DNA of 64,000 nt from Tetramitus jugosus (lineage: Eukaryota; Heterolobosea; Eutetramitea; Acrasida; Vahlkampfiidae). Positions 50,508 through 59,764 of this stretch are shown piece after piece. A program made the position numbers and the translations under genes. The stretch is from positions 186,001 through 250,000 of the forward strand of contig OW569391.1 of the NCBI GenBank assembly GCA_937625935.1, in the 5' to 3' direction. Within the stretch, counting starts at the first letter, position 1. Each line of letters begins with the position of its first letter. The notes under the pieces are model-generated. The model was not told where the DNA came from, made no database searches, and saw only the letters and a program-made list of their open reading frames with translations.

Positions 50508-52051
50508 ATGGAAAACGTTCTAACTTCCCACATGTGCTCTGGCACATTCTTTCAGAACATGGGCTACGCTGCTGGCAAGGACGGTGCACCAGTCACCGGA
50601 GTTCACCTCTTTCTTCTTGCTGTGTTCATCATCAACATTTTTATGCTTCTTGGTGTGAGTGTTGCATCTCTGTGCTTTGTCCCACCTGCAAGATATGGTA
50701 GAGAAACAAAGTTTTCCAAATTGCTCACTCTTGGATCTCTATGCTGGGTTTCTTAAGCTCCAGAGCAGTAAAAAGGACAAGCAGGATGACCTAGAATTTG
50801 ACAAGACAAAGAGATCAGTATCGGGTGCTGTGATGACACTGTTCACCATTGTGCTACTCTCTGGTGCTCTGTTGGTATTGGTGAAGGAAAGATACAGGTT
50901 TGTTCCATATACTATCACAGAGTCTCAAGAGCTGAGTTCCGTGCTCACAACAAAGAGTCAGTATTTCAAAATGGCCACTGTGTTTAAGGTTGATGTTCCA
51001 AGCCAAAGCACCTGTACGATCTTTGCTCAGAAAGCAAAAATGAGCGTGAGTGGTAATGATGTGACCCAAGTTGGAAATGTGAACTACAAGTCGGAGACAT
51101 CAGATCGCTACGCCTCGAGGCACTAATTGCTATGTTTATCAGGAATGGAAACTGAATGCAAAATCTAGTGGGTATCAATCACCAGTTAATGTATCTGTGC
51201 ACATTGGGGATTCATTGCGCTATTCTTCTGCTTCCTTTGCTTTTGTGAGTTTGCCTTGGGACAGTACAGGATCTAACTATTGGGCAAAGGAAGGTACTCT
51301 TGAAGCTCAAGCACCAACAGAGATGGTTGACTACCTGAAGAAATTGGGAGGATTCTGTGCTCAAGTTCAAAGCGGTGCATCTTCTGTCTCACTCACAGTC
51401 GAACCAAAGTCATTCCAGTATCCAGCGGGACACCAATCCTATCGTTCTTCAGGAAATCCAATCTTCTCCAACATCGTTCATTTCCCTCAGCAAGTACAAA
51501 GATGGAGCTCAGGGAAAAGTCAATCAACGTACGATGTGACATTGGACTTTACACCTCGCAGAGCATTTTATGCTGAGGGTCAATCCAGTTTCAACACCTG
51601 GTTGATCGCTGGCTTGACGATTGTTGTTGTATTGTTGGTCGGTACATGGATCAAGAACGTAGTGATGGTCATTGTATCCTTGTGCCAAAAATCACTTCTG
51701 GCTCGCTTGCTTTCTCTACTCGGCCTGTTTCTCATTTCATGTGGTGCCTATGGAGTAATGATTGGGTTGATTATCCGTGAGATGTTATTCCCAGATGCAA
51801 CCATATCCACCCTCAGTCTATCAAGCGTAATCTACACCAGTCTGCTATTGCTTTCGGCATTCATTCATGTGGTTATCTATCATTCAAAGTACAAGGCTAA
51901 TACTACTTCTACAGACGAACTAGTCTCGGCCTTCCCACCAGTGCAAGTGTATCCAATGGACTTCCAATCTGGACCAGAACAGCAGATCTCATACCCAGAC
52001 ACAAGCAATGTTCCATTGTATCCCCAAGCACCCAATCCAAGTACTCCATAA
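50508..52051 (+). pseudogene. Multi-pass membrane protein gene with two frameshifts
   Basis: ATG 50508 opens a frame with a hydrophobic segment (VHLFLLAVFIINIFMLLGV). That frame ends at 50756, while protein-like sequence continues one frame over (KDKQDDLEFDKTKRSVSG, second hydrophobic segment AVMTLFTIVLLSGALLVLV). A second shift near 51110-51120 moves it again: TNCYVYQEWKLNAKSS, then three or more hydrophobic segments (WLIAGLTIVVVLLVGTWI; LLSLLGLFLISCGAYGVMI; VIYTSLLLLSAFIHVVIY) and a Pro/Tyr-rich tail (YPQAPNPSTP) to the stop at 52051. No canonical intron bridges either shift. Corrected length would be about 510 codons. Either a young pseudogene or two assembly indels. Family unknown. Confidence 0.6.
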
Positions 52052-52159
52052 AGCATAATTCAGTTCACCTTATGGAAAAGTAGAATGTTTCAAACTTCTT
52101 CAGACCAGCAACTCCAATTGATATCAGGTCGATCATGTTCAAATCCAGCACCTGCGACG

Positions 52160-52515
52160 GAAACTTCATGTTTTCTGTGATTTGATGATAACTCATCATA
52201 TCAAGTGAGCAAATCCGTCACCTGTGATATTTTGGCAAGAACGCATCTCGAGTGTATGCATCCTATCCTAGTCAAACGACCCAATTCCTGTATCTGTGAT
52301 TTTACCACAAAGGAGCATATCAAGTGTGTGAATATCAGTCAGACAAGAGAGAGCTTTGCCTGTAATGGTAGTACAACAAGTTATGTCAAGTGTGAATCCC
52401 AGTCGTCTGTGATATCTCTGCAACCAGTCATAATAAGTGTGAATCCCAGTCAAGTGAGCGAATGCTTTGTCTGATTTGATAACAGCAAGTCTTATTGAGT
52501 GTAGGCCTTGTTGAA
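52160..52515 (+). repeat. Degenerate tandem Cys-rich coding repeat
   Basis: Five to six imperfect units of roughly 50-70 bp share TGTGAT/TCTGATTT near one end and ATCAAGTGTGAAT...CAGTCA near the other. In one frame they read as related peptides: CDILARTHLECMH, CDFTTKEHIKCVN, CNGSTTSYVKCES. This looks like the relic of a protein made of short Cys-containing repeats. The 89-codon ORF here is not a convincing complete gene. Confidence 0.55.
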
Positions 52516-52751
52516 CATGAACAAATCAATTACAAAAGCCTACATTACTGAGGGTTCTCGAGTAGTCTCCTATCTCAATACTAACTCAGCCAGATTGTGC
52601 TTAACTTCTCTATTCGAAATGGGAAGAGGTGGTTCCACAATTGTATGAACGTAGACATTGATCATGAAGTTTCACTCCATTTGGGCCCGTTTGGATTCCG
52701 CAGCCTGTTGTGTTTAACATGCACAGTTATTACAACTCCGTACTTGATGAT

Positions 52752-54434
52752 TTATCTATTTCGGGTTACCATGAGATTGACTCTTCTGAAGAGCATGTAG
52801 CACCTTCGCGCAATGTGCTTACCGACTGAGAGTGAAAACGACAATGAGTATGGCAACAGTCGAACACCACAGTCCACACCAAATATGAACAACGACGATT
52901 TTAGATAATATTCCAGCCATTCAGCCAACCAAGGTTTCACTAATCGATGAAAAAGGTTTCTCTGATCGGTGTTCTCGTCATTCTTCCCCAAAATAGCACT
53001 GACCCAGACGAAGAAACATGCAAACATGGCCAACTCTTGGACTTTCACCAAAGGACGAACGATCAAGCCTGCTTCTGGTAGTTTTTTTGAGATGTACTTT
53101 TCAATCAAGTATCCAGGACCGTAAGTTGTTGCAATGTAGATAAGATTAACCATTTGGGTCTTAATAATGACTCGTAACAAGTTTTTCTGCAAATTTTCAT
53201 GCATCTCTTGCAATGTGTGAGTAAATAGATAGGGTACAACGTAGACGGTAGCAAATCCCGTCATGATTGAACCGAATGCACTTGCATTCCCAATTAACTT
53301 CAATCGTTCATATGCGGGCATCTCAGTGAAAAGTCTCCAATCAAACGCTGGTTTTTTGATCCGTAGTTCTTTCAACAAGATTGTATCTCTCGACAATAAA
53401 ATACCAGAGTACAACAAAGAATCCCGAGTGCACAACAACATAGGTGGTGTTATCCTTGTTTTCCATATAGACTGTTGAATGGGGGGATACCGAAGATTGA
53501 ACCTATCACCGTAATGGGTCGACTCAATCACTGACAGGGACTGTGACAGAACAGAAGAACTTCTCTTTTCTTTCAAAATCACTCTTGACTTGCATCTCAT
53601 GTTGGTAACCATAGTTCCACACAGTTTCTGATCAAACATAAATTTGCTCGTTCTATGAATGTCGTTCAACACAAAATCTCTTTGATGTTTCGCCTCTGGT
53701 AACAATTCTACGAAATCAAACGACATGACATCAACCGCGATTACTGGTTCATCACCATTCACTGTAGCATATCCTTCAATTTGAATAAACTTAGGCAAGA
53801 CAAGATTGTTCCTGTTCGATTCACTTGGTCCAACAACAGCATTTAAAAAATACAAGATCGCAGTTTCTTTGTTCACGTACAATTCCTTGGTTTCTGATAT
53901 CATACGATAACTGTCAACTAATTTCCTCAATGATGGCTCAGTGAACAAAAGTTTCAAAGATAATTCTTCGTCAGCATCTCCTGTGAGAGAAGCTGGAATC
54001 ACAACACTCGAATCGTCTCTCCATTGCAACTGATTTCCTCCTCCTCCACCGTTGGACATCCATACTCTCCACTTGACAAAAAAGCGATTTCCGTCATACT
54101 TTTTCAAACCTTGTTGTTTACAATTGTCCAAACAGAATCGACCACTAAACAAACTCCACAAACAGAGTGCCCTTTTCAAGTCCATGATAAATTCACGATC
54201 ACACTGCTTGTCAGTCGTCATTGACAACACCATATTGAAACTACACTTTCCCTGAGACATATCCAACAAGTAACAGTTGGGCACATGTTCTCTCATGAGT
54301 AATCGATGAAGAAATGCAACATTTTCAACAGCTGAATGCCATGAGGAATGAACAAGTCCAAAGTGAAGGATCACATCACTGGGAGAAGCTGCAAAGGAAA
54401 AAAATTGATGGAGCAAGTCCTGTTGATGCAGCAT
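52752..54434 (-). CDS. F-box-like protein with C-terminal membrane segments, unknown function
   Basis: 560 aa, single exon, ATG at 54434. The first 50 residues (DLLHQFFSFAASPSDVILHFGLVHSSWHSAVEN) have the spacing of an F-box (Leu-hydrophobic pattern, then V-x-x-x-W). The central region (about 100-340) is mixed alpha/beta without a known motif. Hydrophobic stretches follow near 390-415 (IMTGFATVYVVPYLFTHTL), 430-450, 480-500 (ELAMFACFFVWVSAILG) and near 525, so the C-terminal third may be membrane-embedded. An F-box on a membrane protein would be unusual; the F-box call is tentative. Confidence 0.65.
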   Translation of the reverse strand: MLHQQDLLHQFFSFAASPSDVILHFGLVHSSWHSAVENVAFLHRLLMREHVPNCYLLDMSQGKCSFNMVLSMTTDKQCDREFIMDLKRALCLWSLFSGRFCLDNCKQQGLKKYDGNRFFVKWRVWMSNGGGGGNQLQWRDDSSVVIPASLTGDADEELSLKLLFTEPSLRKLVDSYRMISETKELYVNKETAILYFLNAVVGPSESNRNNLVLPKFIQIEGYATVNGDEPVIAVDVMSFDFVELLPEAKHQRDFVLNDIHRTSKFMFDQKLCGTMVTNMRCKSRVILKEKRSSSVLSQSLSVIESTHYGDRFNLRYPPIQQSIWKTRITPPMLLCTRDSLLYSGILLSRDTILLKELRIKKPAFDWRLFTEMPAYERLKLIGNASAFGSIMTGFATVYVVPYLFTHTLQEMHENLQKNLLRVIIKTQMVNLIYIATTYGPGYLIEKYISKKLPEAGLIVRPLVKVQELAMFACFFVWVSAILGKNDENTDQRNLFHRLVKPWLAEWLEYYLKSSLFIFGVDCGVRLLPYSLSFSLSVGKHIARRCYMLFRRVNLMVTRNR

Positions 54435-54758
54435 GATCTCGTTTCTGTGATCTTTTTTTGTGTGAATTTGCCAACCATGCTTTATTGCTGAAAATCATGA
54501 TGCCACGAAGAAGGTGGGTGGATCGATGAACTCGGGTGTTCTTGCTTTCCATTCCCACTTTCTAAACTTTTGATTGGCTTTGCACATTCTCCCTGTGCAA
54601 AAATTCAGTAGTATGTTTCAGTGCTGCCCATACTCTGTCATTGCGAGATCTTCCCAACCACAATGCCTCTACTGCGCTGTTACATAGTCGGTCCGATAGG
54701 TATCAAGGTTCCAACAGTGCTCTGTTTATCAACAACCTCTTGACTTTACAGTTATTGC

Positions 54759-55028
54759 TTAACAGCTTCGCTTTTCTTTCCACTTCAAACACTTTAGCTC
54801 GAGGATTGCTCTGTTACGAGCATCCTCATCAATGGTGTTGGTTGGCTCTTGGGTGACCGTAGTTGGAGTGGCGGAATGGGACTCCGGTCTGATCGACTCC
54901 CAATCATCGGTCGTAGACGGAGTCCGAATTCGGTTCAATTGATTTTTTGGGAGCTCGACATTTTTTTTTTTACTTTTTTTTTTCCATACAACCATGTGTG
55001 CTTGCGCAGCAAGCACACGATTGCTCAT
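54759..55028 (-). CDS. Possible small basic protein, 89 aa
   Basis: The ATG at 55028 follows the stop codon of the collagen-like gene directly. The product starts MSNRVLAAQAHMVVWKKKSKKK and continues with a plausible acidic/Thr-rich part (TTDDWESIRPESHSATP). The Lys run comes from two A-tracts that may simply be poly(A) sequence. The first part also forms a DNA hairpin. Low support. Confidence 0.25.
   Translation of the reverse strand: MSNRVLAAQAHMVVWKKKSKKKNVELPKNQLNRIRTPSTTDDWESIRPESHSATPTTVTQEPTNTIDEDARNRAILELKCLKWKEKRSC
54996..55018. repeat. Perfect hairpin, 10-bp stem, 3-nt loop
   Basis: GTGTGCTTGC, loop GCA, GCAAGCACAC. A second imperfect hairpin (stem GTGAGTGACG with bulged A and CCC/GGG) lies at 55044-55073, and an 8-bp stem (TTTGCACA/TGTGCAAA, 7-nt loop) at 54579-54601. 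T-tracts (54961-54983) lie between the first and third. Confidence 0.6.
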
Positions 55029-55678
55029 TTATTGACTTGTTTTGTGAGTGACGACCCGTAGGGCGTCATTCACTCTTCTTCTCTTGTTGTCCCCGACGGT
55101 GCACCTACAGGTTGGAAGAATCACTCTGGTGAGTGTTTTGGTTGATGTTGCACTCCTTTGTTCTTCTGCCTCCATTAGATCAGGAGCAGTACTTTGTGCA
55201 ACTTCTGGTTTGTTGCTCTCTTGACCCTTTGTCTTTGTCAATTCCTTGGTGAGTTCTGTGACCTTGAGTTTGTGTTGCGAAAATAGGAAAACCTCAATGA
55301 TCACAAAACATCCAAACAAAATGATCCGACAACTTTTTTCATTGACGTACCATCATAATCCCCCTTGGAACATTCACCTGCGCCACAACTCGCAATCAAC
55401 AAACCACCTCCCAAGAACTGTCGCATCTCACACAGAGTTAGATTAACAGTTCCTCGCGGACCCTGTACTCCCTGTATCCCCTGAATTCCTTGTGGACCCT
55501 GGCATCCCTTGGATAAGATCTTATTGTTGCTGCAACACTCCAACTTGGGATCGAAACATTTGTCCTTACAGCATTCTAGACCTACTGAACAGTCTAGCTT
55601 GAGACCACAGTTCTGACCAGAGATGGAGGTAACGATCAATGTGATTCCGTTTTTTTCTGCGTTTTGGGAACTCGACAT
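55029..55678 (-). CDS. Cys-rich protein with a short collagen-like repeat, two exons
   Basis: Exon 1 is 55678-55351 and exon 2 is 55255-55029. The 95-nt intron (GTACGT...ACAG) joins in phase 1 to give 184 aa. I chose ATG 55678 (MSSSQNAEKNGITL) because the upstream in-frame part lies under tRNA-Asp. A block of clustered Cys (CGLKLDCSVGLECC, CFDPKLECC) precedes a collagen-like run GPQGIQGIQGVQGPRG (five Gly-X-Y triplets, near residue 60-75). Exon 2 is Lys/Thr/Glu-rich and hydrophilic. No classical signal peptide is visible, which is odd for such a composition; an upstream exon may be missing. The exon 2 acceptor is one of two or three possible. Confidence 0.45.
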
Positions 55679-55707
55679 TGAAAGGATGGAAATTGTAATA
55701 CTATCAA

Positions 55708-55775
55708 TCGGGCAGATAGGGGTAGCATTCCAGACTGTCACTCTGGCGACCCGGGTTCGATTCCCGGTGCTCGAA
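55708..55775 (+). tRNA. tRNA-Asp (GUC), short D-arm
   Basis: 68 nt: acceptor TCGGGCA/TGCTCGA with one G:U pair, anticodon arm CCAGA-CTGTCAC-TCTGG (anticodon GUC), T-arm CCGGG-TTCGATT-CCCGG, discriminator A. The D-arm (13 nt, TAGGGGTAGCATT) is shorter than usual and its stem is weak, so it may be a decaying or atypical copy. It is divergent from the collagen-like gene, whose start codon is 30 bp away. Confidence 0.8.
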
Positions 55776-56557
55776 ACTTTTTTATTTTCTTTCTTCCGGT
55801 TTGTTTGTTTGAGCTTCTATATCTGCCATTGAGGTTTGTGAGCCGGCTGAGGCATACCGATATTTCTCTCGGTAATATGCGCCGAATCATAGAACCTTCT
55901 CCTACCTTTAAATTGTTTCACCTTTTTCCCCACAGAGTTGGACAGTTCAGATCATATGCAGAGTAAAGAGTGTGAGAGGGAGATATCATTCTTTCTCGTT
56001 TCAGGATAGTGAATAGTATACCACTCATGCCACCTTTCGTTTTTACAGCACCACCATCCACACTATCAACCACAACAATTCCAACACCATCAACTCAATC
56101 CATTGTTACTGTTAAAACTGCAAGAGATTTCAATTGATTTTGATCCTATACTGGAGTTAAGACGTTAGAGTGAAACATGATTTCTTTGTTTTGAATCAGG
56201 GTATTGGGGCATTATTTAATCATTTTTAACATGATTTCCCACTAAATGTATTTTTTGACTCAGTGTCTTAGTACTTGATTTTCAGAAATTTTGATTGACT
56301 TGATTTAGTGTTTTTCTGGATAGAATCGACAGTTTTTATCAAATAATCATTGTAAAATCATATATTTTATCTATTATCGAGACTTTTCGTGACATTGATA
56401 CTTCAAATGATGTTCTGATGTTCTACGCTACTCACATCAAGCCATGTCCTGTTTCATGTCCTGTTATTTGTAACAGTGCGAATCCTGCAAGTGCAATTTT
56501 GATTACCAATTCTTCCCCTCTATCTTATGATTCGATAGAAGATTTGTCCTGGTTTTT
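55776..56557. other. AT-rich intergenic region
   Basis: 782 bp without a supported gene. It includes ACCA/CAAC-rich sequence at 56040-56110 and an AT-rich stretch with few constraints at 56110-56540. No RNA gene seen. Confidence 0.5.
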
Positions 56558-57544
56558 TTGATCATATCTCAATGTAATCACTGTGAATGTCCGGAAACAA
56601 AAATCAAGTGTGTCGAGTGTATTGTTCCTCTGTCACTCCTTCACAAATATCGTGGTTTGCTCCGGATGACCAGTGAGATTTTTCAGTGGAATGTCGGAGG
56701 GTACTCGACGTTGCATCGATTGAAACAATTGATACAATTCTTCCTCCTGACTGTCGAGTATTGGGGGACTTAACCAGCCATGAGGATCGACGTCAAGTGA
56801 GGCGCAGACTCACCCACTCAATCAACATACTGTTGGGGTGTCGTGTTGGTGCAGCAGACAGCAAAATTATTTGCATGTCTCGAAGTAAGACATACAACAA
56901 CTTTGAATTCATTCGACAACATATTAATCAAATCCTTTCTTTTATTTAATAAATCATGTTGTGGTTCAACGTCAACTTTCACCCTCTACGACCATTCGCG
57001 ATCCGCTTTCTTTGTTGACAAATTGATGACACTCACTGTTGTTGGTTGGTGTAATTGTTGTGTTTTCTCAAATACTCATATCGGAATCATAGAGAATGGC
57101 AAACAATGGTCGATGCAACTTTGGTGATGTCGGTGGTAGTGAAAGAATAGCCACCAAGTAGTGACAAAGAGTCATTAAAAGTTTGATGCTCAAAATGATG
57201 TTGTTGCGATCTTGTTTGTAGTTACAATTGTTGCTGTGCTTGTGATTGCTCATCATGCTTTGATGAAGAATCAACAGAAAGCATCATTGCTATTGTTCGA
57301 GTTGATTTTTTATCTCCTGTTTAAATTGGTGTTTGAATTTGGTGGTTTTGTTCTCTCGGATTTGATTTCAGATTTCAGTTGGAAACTTTTTTGTCATCCT
57401 GATGCTCGACAAGAAACTATTCAAAAGGGCAATCGGAGATTCGAAGTTATCAACAGGGGAAAAATCAAAAAACAATTCATCATCAACATTGTGTGGTGAG
57501 TAATGCGTGGTAGATGCAAGGCTTGCGGAAAATGACCGGATTAT
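56558..57544. other. Region with overlapping short ORFs, possible eroded gene
   Basis: Plus-strand ORFs in several frames (56558-56773, 56686-56949, 57212-57499) include protein-like pieces such as TSHEDRRQVRRRLTHSINIL and a hydrophobic stretch LLFELIFYLLFKLVFEF. I cannot join them and recognise none. They may be the decayed upstream part of the transposase relic that follows. Confidence 0.3.
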
Positions 57545-57559
57545 TTGGGGTTTTCGTTG

Positions 57560-58750
57560 ATGCGGACTATACACACCAGAATTTTGGTCATTGCATCCAG
57601 TGGAAATGACGGTGAGTCATTGTCGAGCGTGTCGACAGACAGTCTCGAAAAAATGGAGAGTTCCCGGTTCGACGATTCACAAAGTGAGGATAGTGATGTT
57701 GTCTCAGAAAGTGATTCTAGTGATGAAGAGGATGATGAGGATTACACAAAAGAACAAGTTCAAACCCAGAAGATTTGCGATTGCTCACCAAGAACCAGAG
57801 AGGAGACTCTCAAACAATTATTGGTCACTATGAGCGACGGAAAGTTTAGCCCATCGCAAACCATGTCATTGTTGAAGTACTTGAATTGGTTGTTTCCAAG
57901 TTACAACTTTCCTTCATCAAGGAAAAAACTCTTCTCAGCATTATAGATGGAGTTAGATTACAAAAAACGGTATATTTGTGTGTCTTGTAAGCTCTGCATG
58001 TCTAACAGATTTTGCTCTCAGTGTCGCGAAGGTTCAACTGACTACTTTCTTGAAATGGACTTACAAAGATGGTTTAGCAACAAGTGCAAGAACCATACCT
58101 TCCAACATCTCATTGAACAAGGCAGAAAGAAAGGACAGCAGATGATGCAATGTCAATCATACGATGACATTTATTCAGGGGAAATTACAAACAAGCTGTG
58201 AAGTATGCTCAGGTGCACAACATTGAGGAGTACATCACCACCATGAACGAGTGTGATGGTGTGAGTGTCTTCAAGTCCTCTTCCTTTTCAATTTGGCCTT
58301 GTTTGACAATGATCAATGAACTTCCTTATGAAGAAAGAGTGAAACCTGGACTGTCAGTCATTGCCTTTCATAGGCTGTTGGGGCTCGATGGCCTTCATCG
58401 TGCCCATTACTCCGACAATTTTTTGCAGATGGAGACACGAAACGCTCAAAAAGAAAAAGTGGTTTTTTTTATTCAATGGGTTTTTTCAGAAGGGGAGAGG
58501 AAAGATAATTTTTCTGCAGCTGCTCCATTTTTCAGATTCCTATTGCTCTGTTGTTTCTAGTATGATCAGTAGTCCTGTGGATTTCCCCATCAAACTGAAA
58601 TACAAACTTAAAGGTGGATTGATTATTCATCAAAAAATGTTTTTCCGACAAGTTGTGTCACGGGCTGTGTTTCATAGAACTCCGGGATATGTTCAACAAG
58701 GAATGGACTTTGGCTTAGATAGATCAGAGACATATGATTGTAGTCTGTGA
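57560..58750 (+). mobile_element. Decayed DNA-transposon gene (Tnp2-like transposase relic)
   Basis: Three successive frames hold one protein. 57560-57946 has an acidic Ser-rich part, then ETLKQLLVTMSDGKF...MSLLKYLNWLFPSYNFPSSRKKL. An in-frame TAG follows, then 57947-58201 with a Cys-rich finger-like part (CVSCKLCMSNRFCSQC). A frameshift at about 58198 leads to DGVSVFKSSSFSIWPCL and INELPYEERVKPG (58256-58350). The pattern DG-x-x-x-FKSS-x-x-x-WP... INELPYE-R is the hallmark I know from Tnp2-type (CACTA-related) and allied eukaryotic transposases, where it precedes the catalytic core. Beyond 58450 further shifts obscure the frame. With a stop and at least one frameshift it is inactive. Terminal inverted repeats were not found by eye. 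Confidence 0.62.
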
Positions 58751-58816
58751 AACAAGTAACAATATGTAAAGAATCTCCATGGTTAATTAGTCTTCATCGA
58801 CTCTAGTATTGATTAC

Positions 58817-59113
58817 ATGGGTCCGTTATTAGCGAAGGGGAAGAGAAGGATCGCCCATAAAGTCCAAAGAATTTATTCCCAAACATTATCTGAAGATGAG
58901 AACGTTAGTGGACAAGCAGGATTTGACTCTTATGAATTTCAGAGCTCTCATTCTCCTGATTATCTTTTGAATCAAGTGTGGGAGTTAACTCGACCGGTGG
59001 AAGAACATGAAGCCGACATAAATTGTACTTTCAACCTAACCACTCCATACTGCAATGTTATTGGTTCCAGAGTCGTCTATCACACTCGTATGAGGCCTGT
59101 CACTTGTCCATGA
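58817..59113 (+). CDS. Short ORF, perhaps the end of the transposase relic
   Basis: 98 codons from ATG 58817 (MGPLLAKGKRRIAHKVQRIY) with protein-like composition (SPDYLLNQVWELTRPVEEHEADINC). It follows the transposase relic on the same strand, 67 bp on. It is not recognised and may be a piece of the same element. Confidence 0.3.
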   Translation: MGPLLAKGKRRIAHKVQRIYSQTLSEDENVSGQAGFDSYEFQSSHSPDYLLNQVWELTRPVEEHEADINCTFNLTTPYCNVIGSRVVYHTRMRPVTCP

Positions 59114-59764
59114 GACAAACCAGTTGGTTGTGATATTGATCTTAATCACCGAACCAAGTGCAAGAAATGGTGAAGAACTCAACTGAAAGTTTGAAATTGG
59201 TTTACACCACGATTAAACGGTTTAGAGTTGTTGGGTGAACAATTTCAAGGAGATCTTAATCTCGAGAGTCACAGATTTCATTGTGGTAATGCTGTTGGGA
59301 AATAGAGATATAGGAGTTCATGTTGGATACGCTTGATAATGTCAAGCAAACGCAAACCCTTACTCGAAGGAGCATCTTCAAATCCAATACCTGGGCCAAA
59401 TTACTTTATGGCTCTGGTATCACCATCAGTACTGACAACTGTCATGAATGTGAATGGCAGAATTACAGAAAGATAAGGAGTGTGAACTAGCTAGGGTGAT
59501 AAGAGGAAAGTTGGCTGAAGACTGAAGGTGAACTGTTCGATGGAACGACACGAAGAAATCTAGAAATTCTCGCGATGTTCGTGCAAGGTTGATGGGCAAG
59601 GAAGGTGATACAGGGAAGACATAACAATTGTTCTTTTTGTGGCACGGGTTCTCAATCGCTTAGGCGTTTTCTATTCTTCAAGTGTCGGAGTGTCACTCAA
59701 GGTCATTTTTGGAGAAATGATCTACGGCTCATTCAAAAAACGATCGCCGAAAAATCGAACATAG
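59114..59764. other. Intergenic region upstream of the kinesin gene
   Basis: 651 bp without a supported ORF, RNA gene or repeat. Confidence 0.5.

Noticed and set aside
54961-54983. T-tracts as the tail of a second retrocopy
   Set aside because: Interrupted tract, no polyadenylation signal at the right distance and no target-site duplication found.
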